Positions 17,188 to 26,005 are shown, counted from the stretch's first letter. The stretch: DNA of 64,000 nt from Anaerolineaceae bacterium (GCA_007693385.1 REDR01000069.1:17154-81153); one strand, 5' to 3'. The notes: generated by a model not told the origin, from the letters alone. A program made the numbers and translations.

Positions 17188-18990
17188 TCAGCTTTGTGCA
17201 TATCGCGCCCGAATCGCTTCGTGGACGCGATTCACCACGCGCTGAACCGCCTGCGGGTTATGTGTGCCCGGCACGCCGCCCTCCTCGATGAAGGCGTTAC
17301 GCAGGATTAAACCCCAGTTGCCGGTACTGCGTAATTTATAGTCGATGATGTACTGCTCCACCGTCTCCGCGCTCTGGCCGCTTGGCGGCTCTAACATGCG
17401 CTGTAAACTGTGATACACCTCGTCAATATCACGCGGCGAGATCAGCACATGCTCGGTCAGGTGGCGGTGCATATACTGGCGTTTGCGCTCGTAGAAATCC
17501 GCCAGACTCATCTGCTCGCCGGTGGCGGTCTGTAGCGTCATGTCCGTGCCTTGCCGGTCTGATTGATCGTGCTGGGCGCTGAAATCGGTGATAGATAGCG
17601 GGCCGACGATTGCCCATAGATCGCGGTCATCGTGCATCGGCGCTAAGTCCAGCCCGTGCTTGCGGAAGTAGCTCTCCATCAGCGCGTGCGTGAACTCGAA
17701 GTCGGTCAGCACGGCGGCCTGCCGCGAAGCGCTGACGTTGATCGGCATGCCGGTAGACTCAATCGTGCAGATGCGCTTGCTCGTGCCCAGATCAGGCCGC
17801 AGACGCCCTAACAGGCTGTGCATCGCGGAGATCGGACTGCCCAGCGTATCGTCGTATAACAGGGCGCGTGCCATCGCGTTGGCGCGTTCGTTCTTCAGTA
17901 GCTCGGCGTAGCGCTCACGATCCCCCGCGATCAGATGCGGGCTGAGCGGGCGCTCAATCAGCCGTCCGGTGACGGTGGTCTGCCGCAGATATTCCCGCGT
18001 ACACAGCAGTTCGCCATCACAAAAACCATTGACGAACGGGCCACCCTTTAGCACCGCGCTATTGGCGACGGCGCTCGCGCTACGGAGCATCGTATAGAAC
18101 GCCAGCAAGCCCAGCGCTTCTGAGCGTCCGGCCAGATCAAGATGGATGTGACACCCCTGCAAGCGGAACACCTCCACCGCGTTAGTCTCCGGCGGCATGT
18201 GATAGCGCTCTTTGGCCTGCCGGATGCGCTCCTGATATTCCGGGAACTGTGCGTTGACCTCCACCATCAGATCAACGGCGGTCTGCACTTTGGCGTCGTC
18301 CGATAGCTTGAAATCGCTCTCCACCGGATACGACGATAGCACGGCGGTATACAGCCCTTTGTCGCCACTAGCGGCGGTCAGCGCCGCCATGATGCCATCC
18401 AGCGAACGGCGCGTCCGGCTGTAGCCGATGCCCGGCGCGACATGCACTTCGACCTGATAGCGGCACGCTTCGCGGTCAACCGTCGGCACGATGCCCAGCC
18501 GTTGCGCGTACCCCGCGTAAGCCTGTATGTATTCATCGACCTGCTGTTCGGTAGGTGGCGTCCCATCAGGCCGCACCAATCCTAGCTCTAGCTCCGCCCC
18601 GATAGCGCGAATCTTGACGCCCGGATCGTTCGTCTGCTCGATGTTGCTATGGTTCACGCTGGGATTCAAATTAAAAGGCACTACCGCCTGCGATAGCGTC
18701 TTTGATCCGCGATAGCGCTTACTGACCGCGCACCCCAGCAGATAACTATAATCGCCGTGATGGGCGATGATGATATTGGCCGACGCTGGATCGTCGGTTC
18801 CGTAGTAGGCGCTGACCGGACTGCCGATAGCTTCCGCGATTTCGTCTAGCGGCAAACTGTCATCCGTCGCGTTGGCGGCGTGGTCTTTTATGATCTGGTT
18901 GAAGATGCGCTTCTGTCGCTCAACTTCCGTCCAGGGGATGGCTTGACTATAGGCGATCAAATCATCATTTGTAGGCAAGGGGGTGTCCAT
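17188..18990 (-). CDS. Glutamate-cysteine ligase-like protein
   Basis: A 600-residue protein that looks like a distant member of the glutamate-cysteine ligase / carboxylate-amine ligase superfamily. Supporting features are the IGAELELGLV strand near residue 120, the GCHIHLDLAGR motif around 270, and RICTIESTGMPINV near 395, which fit the acid-rich metal/ATP-binding strands of that fold. I cannot name its substrate. The frame extends upstream to 19149, but AGGAG lies eight bases before the ATG at 18990, which is a clear start. The recombinase gene lies 195 bases upstream on the same strand. Assignment is tentative; a structure-based search would settle it. Confidence 0.55.
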   Translation of the reverse strand: MDTPLPTNDDLIAYSQAIPWTEVERQKRIFNQIIKDHAANATDDSLPLDEIAEAIGSPVSAYYGTDDPASANIIIAHHGDYSYLLGCAVSKRYRGSKTLSQAVVPFNLNPSVNHSNIEQTNDPGVKIRAIGAELELGLVRPDGTPPTEQQVDEYIQAYAGYAQRLGIVPTVDREACRYQVEVHVAPGIGYSRTRRSLDGIMAALTAASGDKGLYTAVLSSYPVESDFKLSDDAKVQTAVDLMVEVNAQFPEYQERIRQAKERYHMPPETNAVEVFRLQGCHIHLDLAGRSEALGLLAFYTMLRSASAVANSAVLKGGPFVNGFCDGELLCTREYLRQTTVTGRLIERPLSPHLIAGDRERYAELLKNERANAMARALLYDDTLGSPISAMHSLLGRLRPDLGTSKRICTIESTGMPINVSASRQAAVLTDFEFTHALMESYFRKHGLDLAPMHDDRDLWAIVGPLSITDFSAQHDQSDRQGTDMTLQTATGEQMSLADFYERKRQYMHRHLTEHVLISPRDIDEVYHSLQRMLEPPSGQSAETVEQYIIDYKLRSTGNWGLILRNAFIEEGGVPGTHNPQAVQRVVNRVHEAIRARYAQS

Positions 18991-19184
18991 AGCGAACGCT
19001 CCTGTGATGGGGCTGTGTGTGCTTTTACCGGTTATCATAAGCGATTCCTCATCAATCGCGCAATTCCCGCTTTTTTCGTGCCACTCTGCGCCAATTGTAC
19101 GCCCATTTTCATCAACGCGCTCGCAATACGCAATCGAGATTCTGCACAAGATTCGCCGTGCAGATGATACAGGATGACACGCTG

Positions 19185-20249
19185 TTACGGGGTGGGCGTG
19201 ATGCCCGGCCAGTCGTCGCCGTCGTCTTCAAGGCCGAGCGCATCGCTCATCAAGACTGCGCCTTTGTTGGCGCGGGGTAATTTGCTCAAATAGCGCTCGG
19301 TGATGGTCAGGTTGCTATGGCGTAGCAGGCGGCTGATCGTCTCCACCGGCACGCCGCTTTCTTCGAGTGCGCCCGCCACCGAACGGCGTAAATCATGCGG
19401 GGCGACTTCGCCCAGTCCGGCATAGTAGGCCGATTGCTTGACGATGAACCAGATACCATCGGCGGAGAGCGCCTGCTGAGCTACCGCGCCGCCCTTCCAC
19501 ATGCGCCGCAATACTGCCGAAGTCAGCGCGGGCTGGTTGGTCTGCGGGTCAACGTGATGGCGCCACTCGTCCAACGCCCGCATCACCGGACGCGGCATAT
19601 CGACGACGGCCACCTTGCGCCCTTTGCCGCGCACCTGCATGACGGGGCGCTCGTTCTGCACGGAGAAATCGCCCCATCGCGCATTGGCTAATTCTTCGCG
19701 GCGTAGCGCCATCGTACACAGCATGTTAATCAGCACCGCGTTCCGCGCCCGCGCCCCATCGCTGGCGGCGATTTCGACGGCGGAGCGCATCAACACGCGC
19801 AACTGGTCGAGCGATAGCCAGCGTCCGGGACGTTGCCCGTCCTCAGCGCGGGGGATGCGTACCCGTGACATGCCCGCCGCGATGTGGTCTGGTAGCCATT
19901 CGGCTTCGGCCAGCAGGTCGGCTAATGTGACGATGGCCGCCCGCGCCTGCTCGATGCCCTGTTTGCCGTGTCCATCGGCGGCCAACCGCCCCAGCCACGC
20001 CCGCAGGTATTGCGGGGATAGCGTATCCTGCAAGATCGGCAGGGGGAGCATCTGCATTCGTGCCAGCCGCGCCGCGCCTTTCATCGGCTTCATGCCGGCG
20101 TTGTGGGTGAGGTAGGTATCCACCCAGCGAAAATAGGCGCGTTGCGTGTGCCGACTGCTGGCGCGTCCGGGCAAGGCCAGCGCGAAATTAAACGTCAAGC
20201 CGTCCGTTGTGGGGGATAGCTGTCGCTCGTTTACCGTCAGATCAGTCAT
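19185..20249 (-). CDS. Tyrosine recombinase / integrase family protein
   Basis: Site-specific recombinase that cuts and rejoins DNA through a tyrosine intermediate. All catalytic residues are visible: Arg in MALRREEL, Lys in GKGRK, His-x-x-Arg in PHDLRRS, His in LLRHSN and Tyr in TERYL. An N-terminal SAM-like core-binding domain precedes it (about residues 20-140). At 354 residues it is slightly longer than XerC/D. No direct repeats, tRNA or phage genes adjoin it, so it may be a chromosomal Xer-like protein rather than an active integrase. The acidic tail (EDDGDDWPG) is unusual. Confidence 0.85.
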   Translation of the reverse strand: MTDLTVNERQLSPTTDGLTFNFALALPGRASSRHTQRAYFRWVDTYLTHNAGMKPMKGAARLARMQMLPLPILQDTLSPQYLRAWLGRLAADGHGKQGIEQARAAIVTLADLLAEAEWLPDHIAAGMSRVRIPRAEDGQRPGRWLSLDQLRVLMRSAVEIAASDGARARNAVLINMLCTMALRREELANARWGDFSVQNERPVMQVRGKGRKVAVVDMPRPVMRALDEWRHHVDPQTNQPALTSAVLRRMWKGGAVAQQALSADGIWFIVKQSAYYAGLGEVAPHDLRRSVAGALEESGVPVETISRLLRHSNLTITERYLSKLPRANKGAVLMSDALGLEDDGDDWPGITPTP

Positions 20250-20412
20250 GAACGCCCTTTTGTCGATTCGGAATATCCGCGCCTTTATGGTAGCACATCC
20301 GCCGCGAATCTCACCATTTGATTATTTGATTCCGTGCGGGCGCGGGGATACACTGGGCGGGCATAATACGCTATCCGCTACCAGAATAATCACTACGGAA
20401 CAGGAAAACACC

Positions 20413-21186
20413 ATGAAATTACCGCGTTTTACATGGAAGCGCTTGCTGGCTGTTATCGGGCTGGTCATCTTGATCGCGCTGGCCGGATTCGTCATCTGGG
20501 CGAGTATGACCAACCCGATCATGCCGCGTGCGGAGGCTGACTTGCAGAGCGACGCGACGGTGAACGTCGTCACCGAGTCCGGATTCATCGGCTTCGGCGG
20601 ATATATCGCCTTCGAGCCACAGCAGACCGTACCGCAGGCCGGACTGGTACTGTATCCGGGCGGGCGGGTGCAGGCGGCGGCCTACGCGCCCATCGCCCGC
20701 GCCATCGCCGAAGCCGGTTATATCAGCGTCATCGTCCATGCCCCGCTGAATCTATCGCTATTTAATTCCGGTGCGGCGCGGGGTGTAATGAACGCTTACC
20801 CTGATGTTGGCGCGTGGGTGGTGGGCGGCCATTCGCTGGGCGGGGTGGCGGCGTCACGCTTCGCTAACGGCAACGCCGACGACTTGGCCGGGCTGGTACT
20901 GCTGGCTTCCGTGCCGTTTCCGGGCTTGAGCCTGAACGAGCGCGACGATCTGCGCGTCGTGTCGATCTACGCCGAGCTAGACGGCTTGCTGAGCGTCGCG
21001 GATGTGCTGGAATCGCGGGATGATCTACCGGCGGGGACGCGCTTCATCGAGATTGCGGGCGGCAACCACGCCTATTTTGGCTGGTATGGCGATCAATCCG
21101 GCGATAATCCGGCGACGATCAGCCGCGAACAACACACGGCGCAGACGGTACAAGCCATCCTTGATCTGCTGGAAGAAATCGAATAA
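20413..21186 (+). CDS. Alpha/beta hydrolase, membrane-anchored
   Basis: A 257-residue protein with an N-terminal membrane span (about residues 10-30), so the catalytic domain probably faces outward. The nucleophile elbow is GGHSLGG near residue 138. The LVLYPGGRVQ strand matches the oxyanion region and GGNHAYFG near the end gives the likely catalytic histidine. The acid may be the Asp in YAELDGL. It fits the Abhydrolase_5 group (lipase/esterase-like); the substrate is unknown. The frame opens upstream at 20146, but ATG 20413 follows an AGGAA site and gives a normal signal anchor. Confidence 0.75.
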   Translation: MKLPRFTWKRLLAVIGLVILIALAGFVIWASMTNPIMPRAEADLQSDATVNVVTESGFIGFGGYIAFEPQQTVPQAGLVLYPGGRVQAAAYAPIARAIAEAGYISVIVHAPLNLSLFNSGAARGVMNAYPDVGAWVVGGHSLGGVAASRFANGNADDLAGLVLLASVPFPGLSLNERDDLRVVSIYAELDGLLSVADVLESRDDLPAGTRFIEIAGGNHAYFGWYGDQSGDNPATISREQHTAQTVQAILDLLEEIE

Positions 21187-21214
21187 GACCGGCTGACGAT
21201 CACGGGGCGTAAAA

Positions 21215-21246
21215 CGGGCGAGTCCGCCACATGGAGAACTCGCCCG
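21215..21246. terminator. Stem-loop between hydrolase and citrate synthase
   Basis: CGGGCGAGT pairs with ACTCGCCCG (nine base pairs, 14-base loop) in the gap between two convergent genes. T-runs are short on both strands (GTTTG), so it is a possible bidirectional terminator. Confidence 0.5.
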
Positions 21247-21277
21247 CCGTGTTTGTCATCAGATGCCGCGCTGAGGT

Positions 21278-22426
21278 TTAGCGCTGGTCAGCAGGCTCCC
21301 ATTTTAGATCTTTCGGGCCGATGTAGTTGGCCTTCGGACGGATCAAGCGTCCGGCCATCTGGTCGATGATGTTGGCCGACCAGCCCGCGATGCGCGACAT
21401 GGCGAATAGCGGCACGAACATATCGACATCGAGCTTGAGCGTGTACAGCATGATCGCGCTGTAATAGTCCACGTTCGGGTACAGCTTGCGCTCGATGAAG
21501 TATTCGTCGGCGCGGGCGAGTTCGGCCAGCTTGTCGGCGATCTCGAACCATTTGCTGTTGCCGGAGCTTTCGGCCAGCGCTTTAGAACGATCACGCAGGA
21601 TCGCGGCGCGGGGGTCGGTGGCCTTATAAACGCGGTGGCCGATACCCATGATGCGGCGGTTGCCTTCTTTGATGTTGGTCTTGAACCACGGCTCGACGTT
21701 TTCGACTTCGCCGATCTCAAGGAACATCCGCATCGCTTCGGCGTTAGCGCCACCGTGCGACGGGCCTTTGAGCGTGGCAATCGCGCCGACGACGGCGCTG
21801 TGCATGTCGCTTCCGGTGGCGGTGACGACACGGCTACAGAACGTGCTGGCGTTCATGCCATGCTCGGCCAGCAGAACCAGATAGGCATTAACCGCATCGA
21901 CGGCAGTCTTGTCCGGTTCTTCGCCGGAGAGCATATACACGAAGTTTTGCGCTAGATTGTACTCCGCTTTCGGCGCGATGGGTTCTTCGCCCTTGCGGAG
22001 GCGATCCCACGCCGCCGAGATGGTGGTGATCTGTCCGGTGAGGCGGGCGGCTTTTTCCTGCGCCACCGCTTTATCGGTCAGGTTCTCGGAGTCCGGATCG
22101 TAGTGCGCCAGCGCGGAAACGGCGGTGCGTAATACCGCCATCGGATTGGCATCTTTGGGTAGCGCCTTCAGCATATCAATAATCTGCGGCGGGACGGACG
22201 CTTCGCTAGCGATCTTCGCCCGCAGTTCTTCGAGTTCCTGCGCGTTCGGCAGGCGCACATGCCATAACAAAAAGACGACTTCCTCAAACAAAGCGTTGGC
22301 CGCAAGGTCTTCGATGTCATAGCCACTGTAAATCAGCTTGCCATTCACACCGTCTACTAAACTCGTCGTCACGTCCGCTACGACGACACCTTCCAGCCCA
22401 CCCTTGTTGGCGGCTTGTTCAGACAT
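21278..22426 (-). CDS. gltA: Citrate synthase
   Basis: Condenses oxaloacetate and acetyl-CoA to citrate, the entry step of the TCA cycle. At 382 residues it is the short (type I) form. Active-site motifs are LKGPSHGGANAEA with its histidine, GIGHRVYKATDPRA with the second histidine, and the late aspartate around DVDMFVPLFAMSR. The RLIRPKANYIGP tail is typical. Short citrate synthases and 2-methylcitrate synthases are hard to separate; no prp genes adjoin, so citrate synthase is favoured. AGGAG lies seven bases before the ATG. It is divergent from the sulfur operon. Confidence 0.92.
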   Translation of the reverse strand: MSEQAANKGGLEGVVVADVTTSLVDGVNGKLIYSGYDIEDLAANALFEEVVFLLWHVRLPNAQELEELRAKIASEASVPPQIIDMLKALPKDANPMAVLRTAVSALAHYDPDSENLTDKAVAQEKAARLTGQITTISAAWDRLRKGEEPIAPKAEYNLAQNFVYMLSGEEPDKTAVDAVNAYLVLLAEHGMNASTFCSRVVTATGSDMHSAVVGAIATLKGPSHGGANAEAMRMFLEIGEVENVEPWFKTNIKEGNRRIMGIGHRVYKATDPRAAILRDRSKALAESSGNSKWFEIADKLAELARADEYFIERKLYPNVDYYSAIMLYTLKLDVDMFVPLFAMSRIAGWSANIIDQMAGRLIRPKANYIGPKDLKWEPADQR

Positions 22427-22504
22427 CGTTTACTCCTATTCATTGGCTAATAATTTAGAAACTGTTGGAAATTCGCGTCTGCTATTTATGCACTTTACAC
22501 TATT

Positions 22505-22534
22505 GAGTATAGCACCCACATGACATACCAAACA
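22505..22534 (-). promoter_or_regulatory. Putative citrate synthase promoter
   Basis: Read on the minus strand: TTGTTT, an 18-base spacer and TATACT, about 80 bases before the gene start. This stretch is part of the 498-base gap between citrate synthase and the JAMM gene, which holds this promoter, a palindrome, the Met/Cys leader peptide and its terminator. Confidence 0.45.
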
Positions 22535-22573
22535 AGCGCGGCGGGGGTGTCATTTGTCACTTTTCAGGTGAAA

Positions 22574-22590
22574 ATTCGATTAAATCGAAT
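22574..22590. promoter_or_regulatory. Inverted repeat in the citrate synthase / sulfur operon gap
   Basis: ATTCGAT-TAA-ATCGAAT, a perfect seven-base inverted repeat with a three-base centre, AT-rich in a GC-rich genome. It lies between two divergent transcription units and could be an operator for either. No factor can be named. Confidence 0.4.
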
Positions 22591-22664
22591 GCCCCCGCAC
22601 GATTATGACGGTAACTGCAACATCGTCAGAAATCCGAAATATATAATCCGGCGGCAACAGGTAC

Positions 22665-22693
22665 TTGCATCTGCTGGCGAAACGTGTTAGGCT
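22665..22693 (+). promoter_or_regulatory. Putative promoter of the Met/Cys leader
   Basis: TTGCAT, a 17-base spacer and TAGGCT with TG one base before it (extended -10). Transcription would start near 22700, close to the leader ATG. A TATAAT at 22642-22647 without a good -35 is the alternative. Confidence 0.35.
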
Positions 22694-22710
22694 TTGCGTC
22701 AATATTGTGG

Positions 22711-22821
22711 ATGAAAGCGTTATATTCGATGAATTCGCCCAAGCAAATGATGTGCATGTGTATGTGTAGCCAATCGCGTTCTTCAGGACGTTCGATCGTG
22801 TTTGCCATGCCTTGCCCATAA
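22711..22821 (+). CDS. Met/Cys-rich leader peptide of the sulfur operon
   Basis: A 36-codon frame with the core MMCMCMC at residues 13-19 (22747-22767); overall seven Met and four Cys. It may instead start at the in-frame ATG at 22729. No strong ribosome site precedes either ATG, which is the weak point. The following genes make homocysteine from sulfide and homoserine, so a run of alternating Met and Cys codons directly ahead of a strong terminator is what ribosome-mediated attenuation would need. The remainder is Ser/Arg-rich and ends FAMPCP. It is too short for routine gene finders. Confidence 0.68.
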   Translation: MKALYSMNSPKQMMCMCMCSQSRSSGRSIVFAMPCP

Positions 22822-22879
22822 AGGGCTAAAGACCAGAGCCAACATCGAGCCGACTGTCCTGAGACAGTCGGCTTTTTTT
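22783..22879 (+). terminator. Attenuator terminator of the sulfur operon with antiterminator pairing
   Basis: The terminator is AGCCGACTGTC (22848-22858) paired with GACAGTCGGCT (22863-22873), a four-base loop and seven T residues. TCAGGAC inside the leader frame (22783-22789) is exactly complementary to GTCCTGA (22856-22862), and TCG (22792-22794) to CGA (22851-22853), giving an antiterminator. It begins about 15 bases past the Met/Cys codons, about where the front edge of a ribosome stalled there would end. Forty-five bases separate the T-run from the JAMM gene. Confidence 0.8.
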
Positions 22880-22924
22880 GTTTTACGCACCAGCGGCCAG
22901 ATATGATTTGAGGAAGCAGAGACG

Positions 22925-23353
22925 ATGAGTGAGATCAACCTAGCGGCGACACTACAGGCGACGATCTTCGCGCAGATGGAAGCGGCCTATCCCAACGAGG
23001 GCGGCGGCTTCTTGCTGGGTACGCACGACGAATCCGGCTATCACGTCGCGGAAGTGGTAGCCGTCGCCAACACATTCGCCAGCGAGGAGCAATATCATCG
23101 TTACGCGATGCGGCCAGAGAATTGGGCGCAGATGGAAGACATCGCCGACGAGCGCGGTCTGGGGTTGATCGGCTATTATCACAGTCATCCGGATAGCGTC
23201 TCGACGCCATCAGAATATGATCGCGTTCATGCTCTGCCGCATTTTGTCTATATCATTACGTCGGTACGCGCCGCGCAAGCAGTCGAGATGAGCGCATGGC
23301 TGTTGCGAGAGGATCGTACCGCGTTTGATCGCGCCGCATTGCTGGTGAAGTGA
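22925..23353 (+). CDS. JAMM/Mov34 metalloprotease (HcyD/Mec-like)
   Basis: A 142-residue zinc protease of the JAB/JAMM family. The ligands are visible: Glu25 in NEGGGFLLG, His86 and His88 in YYHSHPD, and Asp99 in the STPSEYD end of the motif. Such proteins act on sulfur-carrier proteins: Mec of Mycobacterium releases cysteine from CysO, and the Wolinella HcyD type trims the carrier C-terminus to expose Gly-Gly. The carrier in this operon has residues after its Gly-Gly, so trimming is the likely role. GAGGAAG precedes the ATG. It is the first structural gene after the Met/Cys attenuator. Confidence 0.82.
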   Translation: MSEINLAATLQATIFAQMEAAYPNEGGGFLLGTHDESGYHVAEVVAVANTFASEEQYHRYAMRPENWAQMEDIADERGLGLIGYYHSHPDSVSTPSEYDRVHALPHFVYIITSVRAAQAVEMSAWLLREDRTAFDRAALLVK

Positions 23354-23423
23354 CCAGCCGCGAGCGTGTTTTTTGCAATACCTTTTCGTTCATAGGGAAT
23401 AGTGCCAAGAGGAATCAAAAGAC

Positions 23424-24737
23424 ATGAGTGACCACGACAGCATCGAACAGCGCGAACTCGGATACGAGACTCGCGCCCTGCACGCCGGATACAAGCCCGA
23501 CCCGACCACCGGCTCCCGCGCCGTCCCGATTTATCAGACCACTTCTTATCAATTCCGTGATACACAACACGCCGCCGACCTTTTCGCCCTGCAAGAGCCG
23601 GGCAACATCTACACGCGCATCATGAACCCGACCAATGGCGTGTTCGAGCAACGGCTGACCGAACTTGAGGATGGCGTCGGCGCGATTGCGACATCGTCCG
23701 GCCAATCGGCGGAACTCATCACCTGTCTATCGCTGGCGGAAGCTGGCGACGAGATCATCGCCACCAGCGCCCTATACGGCGGGACGTACACCCTGCTGAA
23801 ATACACGCTGGGGCGGCTGGGCATCAAGACGCATTTCGTCAACAGCGACGACCCCGCCGAATACGAGAAGCTCATCAACGATAAAACGCGGCTGATCTAT
23901 CTGGAAACCGTCGGCAACCCGAAACTGTCGATCCCGGATTTTGAGGGCATCAGCGCGGTAGCGCACAAGCACGGCGTTCCGGTGGTGGTCGATAACACGT
24001 TCGCGCCGTACCTGTGGAAGCCGTTCGAGCATGGCGTGGACATCATCGTTTATTCCACGACCAAGTGGATCGGCGGGCACGGGCTGAGCATCGGCGGCGC
24101 GATTGTCGATAGTGGCCGCTTCGACTGGAAGGCCGCCGGACGCCACAAGACGCTGATCGAGCCGGAACCGGCTTACGGCAATGTGGTTATCGCGGATTTC
24201 GCCGGGCCTGCCGCCTTCATCGCGCGGACTCGCGTGGTCGGCCTGCGCGACATGGGCGCGAGCCAATCGCCTTTCAATAGCTTCTTGAACTTGATCGGGC
24301 TGGAGACGTTGCCGCTACGCATGGAGCGCCACGTCCAGAACACGCAACAGGTCGCCGAATATCTGGAGGCGCATCCGGCGGTGGCGTGGGTGAACTATCC
24401 GGGCTTAGCCAGCCATCCCGACCATGAACGCGCCACGAAATACCTGAACAACCGTCCGGGCGCGGTGCTGGGCTTCGGCATCAAGGGCGGGCGCGAAGCC
24501 GGTGCGACCTTCATCGATTCGCTCAAACTGTTCAGCCATCTCGCCAACGTCGGCGACTCGCGTTCGCTGGCGATCCATCCGGCGACCACCACGCACCAGC
24601 AATTGAGCGCGGAAGAGCAGGCGGCTAGCGGCGTGACCGACGACTACGTGCGGCTGTCGGTAGGCATCGAGACGATTGACGATATTCTGTGGGACTTAGG
24701 GCAAGCGCTGACCGTCGTGCAGGGTGTCCGCGTTTAG
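23424..24737 (+). CDS. metY: O-acetylhomoserine sulfhydrylase
   Basis: PLP enzyme that makes homocysteine from O-acetylhomoserine and a sulfur donor. It begins YETRALHAGYKPDPTTGS, and the PLP-binding lysine lies in YSTTKWIGGHG near residue 210. The GYKPD...TGSRAVPIYQTTSYQF segment and the length of 437 residues are those of MetY rather than cystathionine gamma-synthase (about 380). It sits with metX and with a sulfur carrier system, which suggests that the donor is a protein thiocarboxylate instead of, or as well as, free sulfide. GAGGAA precedes the ATG. Confidence 0.93.
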   Translation: MSDHDSIEQRELGYETRALHAGYKPDPTTGSRAVPIYQTTSYQFRDTQHAADLFALQEPGNIYTRIMNPTNGVFEQRLTELEDGVGAIATSSGQSAELITCLSLAEAGDEIIATSALYGGTYTLLKYTLGRLGIKTHFVNSDDPAEYEKLINDKTRLIYLETVGNPKLSIPDFEGISAVAHKHGVPVVVDNTFAPYLWKPFEHGVDIIVYSTTKWIGGHGLSIGGAIVDSGRFDWKAAGRHKTLIEPEPAYGNVVIADFAGPAAFIARTRVVGLRDMGASQSPFNSFLNLIGLETLPLRMERHVQNTQQVAEYLEAHPAVAWVNYPGLASHPDHERATKYLNNRPGAVLGFGIKGGREAGATFIDSLKLFSHLANVGDSRSLAIHPATTTHQQLSAEEQAASGVTDDYVRLSVGIETIDDILWDLGQALTVVQGVRV

Positions 24738-24750
24738 TTGTTGACTGGCT

Positions 24751-24797
24751 ACGGGGCATGATTCGTCCATGAGCATGATGTATCATGCCCCTACTTT
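24751..24797 (+). terminator. Palindrome/terminator-like element between metY and metX
   Basis: GGGGCATGAT (24753-24762) pairs with ATCATGCCCC (24782-24791), followed by TACTTTT. It resembles the GTAGGGGC..GCCCCTAC repeat family in its ends. As metX seems to belong to the same operon, read-through or partial termination is likely. Confidence 0.5.
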
Positions 24798-24814
24798 TAC
24801 GGGAGTTTGTAACG

Positions 24815-26005
24815 ATGTCCAATCTACGCCAACTGTTACCGCGCCGCGCTGTGCGCCCGCGTGATCCGCGTTCGGTGAGCGTGGTTGACCGCCATCATGC
24901 CGACTTCGACCAGCCGCTAACCATGCGCTCCGGCGATGTGCTGGAACGCTTCCGCATCGGCTATGAGACATACGGCAAGCTGAACGCCGACGCCAGCAAC
25001 GCCATCTTGATCTGTCATGCGCTGTCGGGCGATTCGCACGTCGCCGGATATTACACCGACGACCCCGCCGAGAAGCCGGGCTGGTGGGATGAAGCCGTCG
25101 GTCCCGGCAAGATGTTTGATACCGAGCGCTACTTCGTGGTGTGTTCTAACGTGCTGGGCGGATGTCGGGGCAGTACCGGCCCGGCTAGCATCGCGCCGGA
25201 TGGCAAGCCGTACGGTTTGCGCTTCCCGTTGGTGACGATTGCCGACATGGTGGCGGCACAGGCGCGACTGGCGGATTATCTGGGCATCGAACGCTGGTTC
25301 GCGGTGGCGGGCGGCAGTATGGGCGGGATGCAGGCGCTACAGTGGGCGGTAGATTTGCCGGAGCGCGTCGCCAATGTGCTATTCATCGCCAGCACGCCGC
25401 GCTCATCAACGCAGAACATCGCGTTTAACGAGATCGGGCGGCAGGCGATCTATGCCGACCCACACTGGCGCAACGGCGATTATTACGGGCAGGCGGTCAA
25501 GCCGGACGCCGGCCTAGCTGTCGCCCGCATGATCGGCCACATCACCTACATGAGCGAACACTCGCTAGAAGAGAAATTCGGGCGCAACCTGCAAGACCAC
25601 ACCGAGGTGAAATACACGTTCGACACCGAATTCGCCGTCGAAAGCTACCTGCAATATCAGGGCTTCAAATTCACCGAGCGCTTCGATGCCAACAGCTATC
25701 TGTACATCACCAAGGCGCTGGACTATTACGACGTGGCGCAAGGTTACGGCACGATCTACGACGCCCTGCGCGGTGTGCTGGCGAATTTTCTGGTCATCAG
25801 CTTTTCTAGCGATTGGCTGTATACCGATAAGCAATCGCGCCAGCTTGTCGAGCCGTTGCGACGGCTGAAAAAAGAGGTCGAATATCATCGCGTAGACGCC
25901 ACCTTCGGCCACGACTCCTTTCTGGTGGAGGTCGATAAGATGGCGGCGATCATCAGCCGCTATCTGGATAAGATGTGGGAACGTCGCCAGCGAGTCGGCG
26001 CGTAA
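24815..26005 (+). CDS. metX: Homoserine O-acetyltransferase
   Basis: Acetylates homoserine, providing the substrate of MetY. Alpha/beta-hydrolase fold: nucleophile serine in GGSMGGMQAL near residue 168, oxyanion region CHALSGDSHVAG, NVLGGCRGSTGP motif, and the C-terminal Asp/His pair in SSDWLY and FGHDSFL. Length of 396 residues fits. Frame and ORF extend to 24785, inside the preceding hairpin, but GGGAG before the ATG at 24815 gives the better start. Some relatives use succinyl-CoA; the pairing with MetY favours acetyl. Confidence 0.92.
   Translation: MSNLRQLLPRRAVRPRDPRSVSVVDRHHADFDQPLTMRSGDVLERFRIGYETYGKLNADASNAILICHALSGDSHVAGYYTDDPAEKPGWWDEAVGPGKMFDTERYFVVCSNVLGGCRGSTGPASIAPDGKPYGLRFPLVTIADMVAAQARLADYLGIERWFAVAGGSMGGMQALQWAVDLPERVANVLFIASTPRSSTQNIAFNEIGRQAIYADPHWRNGDYYGQAVKPDAGLAVARMIGHITYMSEHSLEEKFGRNLQDHTEVKYTFDTEFAVESYLQYQGFKFTERFDANSYLYITKALDYYDVAQGYGTIYDALRGVLANFLVISFSSDWLYTDKQSRQLVEPLRRLKKEVEYHRVDATFGHDSFLVEVDKMAAIISRYLDKMWERRQRVGA

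Noticed and set aside
19185..20249. Integrated mobile element around the tyrosine recombinase
   Set aside because: No flanking direct repeats, tRNA target, phage or transposon genes; neighbours are ordinary chromosomal genes.
22580..22819. A 79-codon minus-strand frame opposite the Met/Cys leader
   Set aside because: Composition is nondescript and its stop and start do not fit any operon. The plus-strand leader with terminator fits better.
22600..22900. SAM riboswitch or T-box ahead of the sulfur operon
   Set aside because: I looked for the SAM-I core and for the T-box TGG bulge sequence and saw neither; the terminator is explained by the leader peptide model.
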